DNA of 9,453 bases. Origin: an uncultured Eisenbergiella sp. GTDB taxonomy: Bacteria > Bacillota > Clostridia > Lachnospirales > Lachnospiraceae. The translations under genes and the position numbers were made by a program. Numbering within the stretch: the stretch's first letter is position 1; each line of letters starts with the position of its first letter. The stretch is taken from NCBI GenBank assembly GCA_948960675.1, contig CARDPF010000111.1, positions 1 to 9,453 of the forward strand. Reading direction: 5' to 3'. Below the pieces are notes generated by a model. It did no database searches and was not told the origin of the DNA. It saw only the letters and a list, made by a program, of their open reading frames with translations. This document shows positions 5,513 to 9,453 of this stretch, one piece after another.

Positions 5513-5545
5513 GTAACAGGTCAGTACGCTAGTCTGGACTGTTAC
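5513..5545 (+). repeat. GTAACAG/CTGTTAC inverted repeat before the kinase gene
   Basis: GTAACAG (5513-5519) and CTGTTAC (5539-5545) are perfect complements with a 19-base loop, ending 23 bases before the kinase ATG and just upstream of its ribosome site (GGAAAGG, 5557-5563). The right half shares 12 of 13 bases with a minus-strand motif at 4296-4308. Confidence 0.5.
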
Positions 5546-5568
5546 CAATGTACAGTGGAAAGGCTATT

Positions 5569-7053
5569 ATGAAATTTAAAACAAAGCTGGCAATTACGTT
5601 TATTACGATTATTCTTCTGCCCGTGCTGTTGTCGCTGGTTGCCTTTTTGGCAATCGGGGTTGTAATGGTCCGCTCGACAGATCAGGCATACGGTCTGGAG
5701 ACATCGGATTTCAGCATGATGTCTGACTCCATCGACGCGTTCAGCCGGGGAACGGACGAACTGTTTAACCTGCTTTTGGAGAAAGCGAAAAGCGATTCCG
5801 TGGAACTGGAGGATGCGCAGCGTCTGGAAGAATTAAACATGATTGCGGCGGAGAAATCTTCGTACCTGATCGTGAGGAAGGGCAGCGAACTGTATTATAC
5901 AGGAAATCATTCGGCTGCAGACAGGATATTTGACAGACTGCCGGGGTATGGGCAGGAGAGCCACCGGCCGGATGCCGGTTTTTACTTTAACGACATGCGC
6001 AAGCTGATCAAGCAGGTGGATTTTACGTTTTCGGACGGTGTGCCGGGCAGTGTGTTCATCGTGACGAGGATCACCAGCGTTTTTTCCAAATCCTTTTTGG
6101 TGGATATGTTTTTGGCCATTGTGTTGATTTTGGTGCTGACCAGCATCCTATTGACCCAGTGGATACACAAGAGCGTTTTTTCACCCATTAATAGGCTGAA
6201 CCTTGCGATGCAGAAGATTGCCGAGGGTAATTTTGATTATTCGCTGGAGTCCGAAGACGACAATGAGATTGGGGAATTGTACCGCAATTATGAGGATATG
6301 CGGCTGCGGCTCAAAGAGTCTACCGAGGAGAAGCTGGGAAATGAACGGCAGAACCGGGAGTTAATCAGCAATATCACGCACGACTTAAAGACACCGATCA
6401 CTGCGATCAAAGGCTATGTGGAAGGGATTATCGACGGTGTGGCGGATACCGGTGAGAAGAGGGACAAATATCTGCGTACCATTTACACCAAGGCCAACGA
6501 CATGGATCGCCTGATCAATGAACTGACCTATTATTCCAGCATTGACAATAACCGGATACCTTACAATTTTCAGCGGATTAACGTCTCGGATTTCTTCGAG
6601 GACTGTGTGGAGGATGTGGGATTGGATTTGGAATCCAAGGAGATACAGCTCAATTATTCCAATCTGGTCAGTCCCGGCACAAGGATTATCGCGGATCCGG
6701 AACAGTTAAAAAAAGTAATCAATAATATTGTGGGCAACAGTATCAAATATATGGATAAGAAGGACGGTGTAATTGATATCCGTCTTTTGGACGAGGTGGA
6801 TGCCGTAAGGGTGGAGATTGAGGACAACGGCAAAGGCGTTCCCGCTAAGGATCTGGCCAACATTTTTGAACGGTTTTACAGGACGGACGCTTCCCGCAAT
6901 TCCACGCAGGGGGGAAGCGGCATTGGACTTTCCATCGTAAAAAAGATAATCGAAGATCACGGCGGCTATATCTGGGCGACCGGCAAAGAGGGAGAAGGAA
7001 CGTGCCTGCATTTTGTGATCAGAAAATACAGGGAGGCAGAGGAAAATGAGTAA
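5569..7053 (+). CDS. Sensor histidine kinase with HAMP domain
   Basis: A 494-residue membrane sensor kinase that autophosphorylates and passes phosphate to the regulator encoded next. Order: TM1 at about 5-33, an extracellular sensor region of about 140 residues, TM2 at about 175-198, a HAMP linker (about 199-250), the H-box NITHDLKTPITAIKGY with phospho-accepting His 271, then the ATPase domain with N-box (INNIVGNSIKY, N390), G1 box DNGKG (419-423), F box ERFYR and G2 box GGSGIGLSIVKK. The overall style is like VanS or PhoR/YycG-type kinases; the signal is unknown because the extracellular region has no domain I recognise. The ATG at 5569 is chosen because GGAAAGG (5557-5563) precedes it; an ATG at 5548 in the same frame lacks a ribosome site. 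Its end overlaps the regulator start by 8 bases, implying translational coupling. Confidence 0.95.
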   Translation: MKFKTKLAITFITIILLPVLLSLVAFLAIGVVMVRSTDQAYGLETSDFSMMSDSIDAFSRGTDELFNLLLEKAKSDSVELEDAQRLEELNMIAAEKSSYLIVRKGSELYYTGNHSAADRIFDRLPGYGQESHRPDAGFYFNDMRKLIKQVDFTFSDGVPGSVFIVTRITSVFSKSFLVDMFLAIVLILVLTSILLTQWIHKSVFSPINRLNLAMQKIAEGNFDYSLESEDDNEIGELYRNYEDMRLRLKESTEEKLGNERQNRELISNITHDLKTPITAIKGYVEGIIDGVADTGEKRDKYLRTIYTKANDMDRLINELTYYSSIDNNRIPYNFQRINVSDFFEDCVEDVGLDLESKEIQLNYSNLVSPGTRIIADPEQLKKVINNIVGNSIKYMDKKDGVIDIRLLDEVDAVRVEIEDNGKGVPAKDLANIFERFYRTDASRNSTQGGSGIGLSIVKKIIEDHGGYIWATGKEGEGTCLHFVIRKYREAEENE

Positions 7054-7735
7054 GATTTTGATTATCGAGGATGAAGTGGCAATCGCGGATCTGGAGAAGG
7101 ATTATCTGGAACTTTCCGGGTTTGAGGTGGAGATTGAGAATTCCGGGGATACCGGATTGGAGCGGGCGCTCAGGAACAAGTTCGATCTGGTGGTATTGGA
7201 TCTGATGCTGCCCGGTATGGACGGCTTTGAGGTGTGCCGCCGCATCCGTGATGCAAAAAATGTGCCCATCCTAATGGTAAGCGCCAAAAAGGACGATATT
7301 GATAAAATCCGTGGCCTTGGCCTTGGCGCGGACGATTATATGACAAAGCCCTTTTCCCCAAGTGAACTGGTGGCGCGGGTGAAGGCGCATATGGCGCGGT
7401 ATGAACGGCTGACCAGCAGCCATCAGAAGGCCAACGACATCATTGAGATCCGTGGATTAAAGATTGACAAAACGGCCCGTCGCGTTTGGATTGACGGGGA
7501 GGAGCGGGCTTTTACCACGAAAGAATTTGATTTGCTTACTTTTTTGGCCGAAAATCCAAATCATGTATATACGAAAGAAGAACTTTTCCGGGAAATCTGG
7601 GACATGGATTCCATCGGGGATATTGCCACCGTGACCGTGCATATCAAAAAGATTCGGGAAAAGGTGGAGTTCGATACGGCAAATCCACAGTATATCGAAA
7701 CAATCTGGGGAGTCGGGTACCGGTTTAAGGTATGA
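7046..7735 (+). CDS. OmpR/PhoB-family response regulator
   Basis: A 229-residue cytoplasmic transcription factor. The receiver domain has the acidic pocket E8/D9, the phospho-acceptor D52 in VVLDLMLPGMDG, S79 in the switch position and K101 in the KPF motif. The C-terminal winged helix (about 130-229) has the expected TTKEFDLLTFLAENP start, the recognition-helix stretch TVTVHIKKIREKVE and the closing IWGVGYRFKV. It starts inside the last codons of the kinase gene (ATG 7046) and is followed six bases later by a strong terminator, so the pair forms a self-contained operon. The genes it controls are unknown; autoregulation through the palindrome upstream of the kinase is possible but untested. 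Confidence 0.96.
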   Translation: MSKILIIEDEVAIADLEKDYLELSGFEVEIENSGDTGLERALRNKFDLVVLDLMLPGMDGFEVCRRIRDAKNVPILMVSAKKDDIDKIRGLGLGADDYMTKPFSPSELVARVKAHMARYERLTSSHQKANDIIEIRGLKIDKTARRVWIDGEERAFTTKEFDLLTFLAENPNHVYTKEELFREIWDMDSIGDIATVTVHIKKIREKVEFDTANPQYIETIWGVGYRFKV

Positions 7736-7740
7736 AAAAG

Positions 7741-7777
7741 GGGCATTTCAGGAAAAGCCTGCCTGAAATGCCCTTTC
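7741..7777 (+). terminator. Rho-independent terminator after the two-component operon
   Basis: GGGCATTTCAGG (7741-7752) and CCTGAAATGCCC (7762-7773) form a perfect 12-bp stem with a 9-base loop, preceded by AAAAAG and followed by TTTCTG. The stem is strong; the T tract is short. It separates the two-component operon from the acetyltransferase gene 25 bases on. Confidence 0.85.
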
Positions 7778-7798
7778 TGACAGAGGGGGAGAAAAACG

Positions 7799-8326
7799 GT
7801 GGAATACAGAACGGTAAAAGAGGAAGAAATCGACAGACAGCTGTTTGGAAAGTTTATCCGGCATCAGGTGGTGACAAAGTGCTGGAGGAAGGAGGATGGC
7901 GTTTGGCGTGTGCGGGATATCGCCTTTGTGGACGACTGGTCGGAGGCGGATTACAAAGTGCTGACAGACTGCCTGCGTAATACGGTGCGTACGGGCGGAT
8001 GGGTATACGGTGCATTTTCGGAAAATGTGCTCAAGGGCTTTGCGTCGGTGGAAGCCACGATTTTTGGCCGAAACCGGGAATATATGGATCTGACCTGTAT
8101 CCATGTCTCGGAGGACATGCGGGGGAAAGGAACCGGGAAAGCGCTATTTACGGCGGCCAAGGCTTGGGCGAAGGCCCATGGCGCCCAAAAGCTTTATATT
8201 TCAGCCCATTCTGCGGTGGAGAGTCAGGCGTTTTACCGGGCGATGGGCTGCGTGGAGGCGCAGGAATACCAGTCGGCACATGTGGAGGCAGAGCCCTGCG
8301 ACTGTCAATTAGAATGCAGGGTATGA
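7799..8326 (+). CDS. GNAT-family N-acetyltransferase
   Basis: A 175-residue cytoplasmic acetyltransferase using acetyl-CoA. Seen: the acetyl-CoA pyrophosphate-binding motif RGKGTG (108-113) within VSEDMRGKGTGKALF, preceded by the beta-4 strand MDLTCIHV, and followed by the C-terminal motif-B region with ESQAFYRAMGC. The start is a GTG at 7799 with AGGGGGA (7784-7790) as ribosome site; no ATG serves the conserved N-terminus. The end EPCDCQLE resembles the conserved tail of one clostridial GNAT group. The acceptor (small molecule, antibiotic or protein) cannot be told. It is followed after 18 bases by the pseudouridine synthase gene and probably shares its transcript; its own promoter is not evident in the 25 bases after the terminator, so read-through or a promoter inside the regulator gene is implied. 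Confidence 0.9.
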   Translation: MEYRTVKEEEIDRQLFGKFIRHQVVTKCWRKEDGVWRVRDIAFVDDWSEADYKVLTDCLRNTVRTGGWVYGAFSENVLKGFASVEATIFGRNREYMDLTCIHVSEDMRGKGTGKALFTAAKAWAKAHGAQKLYISAHSAVESQAFYRAMGCVEAQEYQSAHVEAEPCDCQLECRV

Positions 8327-8344
8327 AAACGGTAGGGAGAAGGA

Positions 8345-9034
8345 ATGAAAACACGGATTTTATATGAGGACGATGCGCTGCTGGTCTGTTTTAAACCGGT
8401 GGGGCTTGCCGTGCAGAGTGGCCGGGTTGCGGAACCGGATATGGTGAGCGAGTTAAAAAATTATCTGGCTAGGCAATTTGACACAAATGAAGCCCAAAAT
8501 AAGCCGGTCTATTTGGGCGTGGTACACCGTTTGGATCAACCGGTATCCGGCATTTTGGTATTTGCAAAAAATCCGGCGGCTGCGGCCAAGCTGAGCGGGC
8601 AGGTGGCAGAAAACCGGATGCATAAAACCTACCGGGCGGTGGTGTGTGGCGGTGGGGACACAATAAGGGGGGAATGGCGGGAACTGACGGATTTTTTGGT
8701 GAAAGAACCGGGCGGCGGTGCACGGATTGCGCGGCCGGATGAAGCGGGTGCAAAAAAGGCGCAGCTGTCCTATCGCGCACTGGACGGAAGGGACGGCTGT
8801 ATACTGCTGGAGATTGTATTACGGACCGGAAGGCATCATCAGATCCGGGTACAGCTTTCCCACGCGGGAATGCCGATTTTGGGGGACTACCGGTACGGAA
8901 ATGGGGAAAGCAGGCTTTTATCTGAGAGAATCGGAATCCGGACGGTGCAGCTGCAGGCGGTGCGGCTTGCCTTTATACATCCGGCGACGGGGAAGGAGGT
9001 CTGCTTTGAACTGGAGGACAAGCTTGCGGTCTGA
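8345..9034 (+). CDS. RluA-family RNA pseudouridine synthase
   Basis: A 229-residue cytoplasmic enzyme that converts uridine to pseudouridine in rRNA or tRNA. Seen: the RluA catalytic motif HRLDQPVSGILVFAK with the nucleophilic Asp at 64, the N-terminal YEDDALLVCFKPVGLAVQ motif, and the downstream TGRHHQIRVQLSHAGMPILG block ending in DYRYG. There is no N-terminal S4 RNA-binding domain, and the length is that of a minimal catalytic-domain RluA relative. GGGAG (8335-8339) precedes the ATG. The target nucleotide cannot be inferred from sequence alone, since this subgroup is poorly characterised. Confidence 0.95.
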   Translation: MKTRILYEDDALLVCFKPVGLAVQSGRVAEPDMVSELKNYLARQFDTNEAQNKPVYLGVVHRLDQPVSGILVFAKNPAAAAKLSGQVAENRMHKTYRAVVCGGGDTIRGEWRELTDFLVKEPGGGARIARPDEAGAKKAQLSYRALDGRDGCILLEIVLRTGRHHQIRVQLSHAGMPILGDYRYGNGESRLLSERIGIRTVQLQAVRLAFIHPATGKEVCFELEDKLAV

Positions 9035-9044
9035 AGGGGGAACC

Positions 9045-9453
9045 TTGGCGCGCATACAAGAAAAAGCATTGCATTTATGTATGGCGGCCTCCCGCTTTTT
9101 GACTGCGGCATGGGCTTTTTTGATGCTGGCGGTTTTTCCGCTCTATGTAAAAGACGGCTACCGGGGAATTGGGGAAGGAAAATACCGTTTCTTTCTGGGG
9201 GCGTGCCTGTATTGTCTGATCCCCGCAGCAATATGCGGCGGAATGGCTTTTTTATGGGGGAAAGGGACGGGAGGGATTCGTAAGCTTTTGGCATCTTTGG
9301 GGAATCTGGATCGGGCGATGCTTGCCTATCTGGCGGTCTCGGTTCTTTCCTGGTATATGAGCGTGGACAGAAGGCAGGCCTGGCTGGGGGCGGACGGCTG
9401 GTATATGGGACTTTTGACGCAGGCCCTGCTGGTGCTGTCCTATTTTTTGGTGG
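9045..9453 (+). CDS. O-antigen-ligase-like polytopic membrane protein (3' end outside window)
   Basis: An open frame of 136 codons runs off the right edge. It begins at a TTG (9045) with AAGGGGG (9034-9040) as ribosome site, 10 bases after the pseudouridine synthase stop; an in-frame ATG at 9081 would cut into the first hydrophobic stretch. Four likely membrane segments are visible: FLTAAWAFLMLAVFPLYV, FLGACLYCLIPAAICGGMAF, AMLAYLAVSVLSW and LLTQALLVLSYFLV. The phrase LSWYMSVDRRQAWLGADGWYMG resembles the SxNxxxAxxG(T/A)xxxxxG region of WaaL/O-antigen polymerase-like proteins of Firmicutes, which join or polymerise surface glycans. The family call is inference from this partial sequence. Confidence 0.65.
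   Translation, partial: MARIQEKALHLCMAASRFLTAAWAFLMLAVFPLYVKDGYRGIGEGKYRFFLGACLYCLIPAAICGGMAFLWGKGTGGIRKLLASLGNLDRAMLAYLAVSVLSWYMSVDRRQAWLGADGWYMGLLTQALLVLSYFLV

Larger units (their letters stand above)
4930..5568. other. 639-base regulatory intergenic region between divergent perR and histidine kinase genes
   Basis: No convincing gene is present. From left to right it holds the perR ribosome site, a GC-rich multibranched leader (4980-5141), an AT-rich stretch with opposing promoters (5150-5285), a second inverted-repeat-rich leader (5289-5477), and a hairpin just before the kinase start (5513-5545). The sharp change from GC-rich leader to AT-rich promoter DNA is visible by eye. Confidence 0.75.

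Noticed and set aside
5259..5516. An 85-codon rightward open frame between the divergent promoters and the kinase gene
   Set aside because: It starts at a TTG without a ribosome site, is cysteine-rich with no recognisable domain, and lies entirely over the nested inverted repeats, which explain its composition.
4383..5545. CRISPR array
   Set aside because: The repeats here are inverted and unequal, not evenly spaced direct repeats with unique spacers, and no cas genes are present.

Overview
The window looks like a piece of a mid-GC Firmicutes chromosome, most likely a Lachnospiraceae-type gut anaerobe. The reasons are the reverse rubrerythrin with a PerR-type repressor, a VanS/PhoB-style two-component pair, frequent GTG/TTG starts behind strong AGGAG-like ribosome sites, and the O-antigen-ligase-like protein at the right edge. 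The taxonomic call is inference from gene content and style, not from a marker gene.

Layout. Bases 1-746 (+) hold the 3' part of a PfkB/fructokinase gene, closed by a hairpin terminator at 770-800. Bases 823-3499 (+) hold a two-gene unit: a CPA2 cation/proton antiporter and an AlgI-like MBOAT O-acyltransferase. Bases 3500-3627 look like a junction scar: the tail of an apparent methyltransferase and a ribosome site plus start codon of a 17-codon ORF. Bases 3585-4929 (-) hold a peroxide-stress unit, perR then reverse rubrerythrin, ending in a T-tailed hairpin. Bases 4930-5568 have no convincing gene but are full of regulatory DNA: a perfect-consensus sigma-A promoter for perR, an opposing extended -10 promoter, an 18-bp perfect palindrome, and a highly structured leader on each side. 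Bases 5569-7735 (+) encode a histidine kinase and its OmpR/PhoB response regulator, closed by a 12-bp hairpin. Bases 7799-9453 (+) hold a tight unit of GNAT acetyltransferase, RluA-type pseudouridine synthase and the start of an O-antigen-ligase-like membrane protein.

How the genes relate. perR and rubrerythrin form a coherent oxygen/peroxide defence pair: the repressor keeps all PerR-type metal ligands and sits upstream of a classic PerR-regulated peroxidase. The kinase/regulator pair is divergent from perR across a shared AT-rich promoter region; whether the two systems cross-talk is unknown. The antiporter/MBOAT and GNAT/RluA/ligase groups appear unrelated to them.

The most interesting material is not protein-coding. 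The roughly 240-nt leader of perR can fold into a multibranched structure closed by an 8-9 bp stem. Read on the perR strand, its hairpin loops are GAAA and G(CUUG)C, both known stable RNA tetraloops; read on the other strand they are not. A second element with the same kinds of loops on the same strand overlaps the 3' end of perR and appears to supply its unusual C-terminal tail. These are candidates for a dispersed structured repeat or RNA element.
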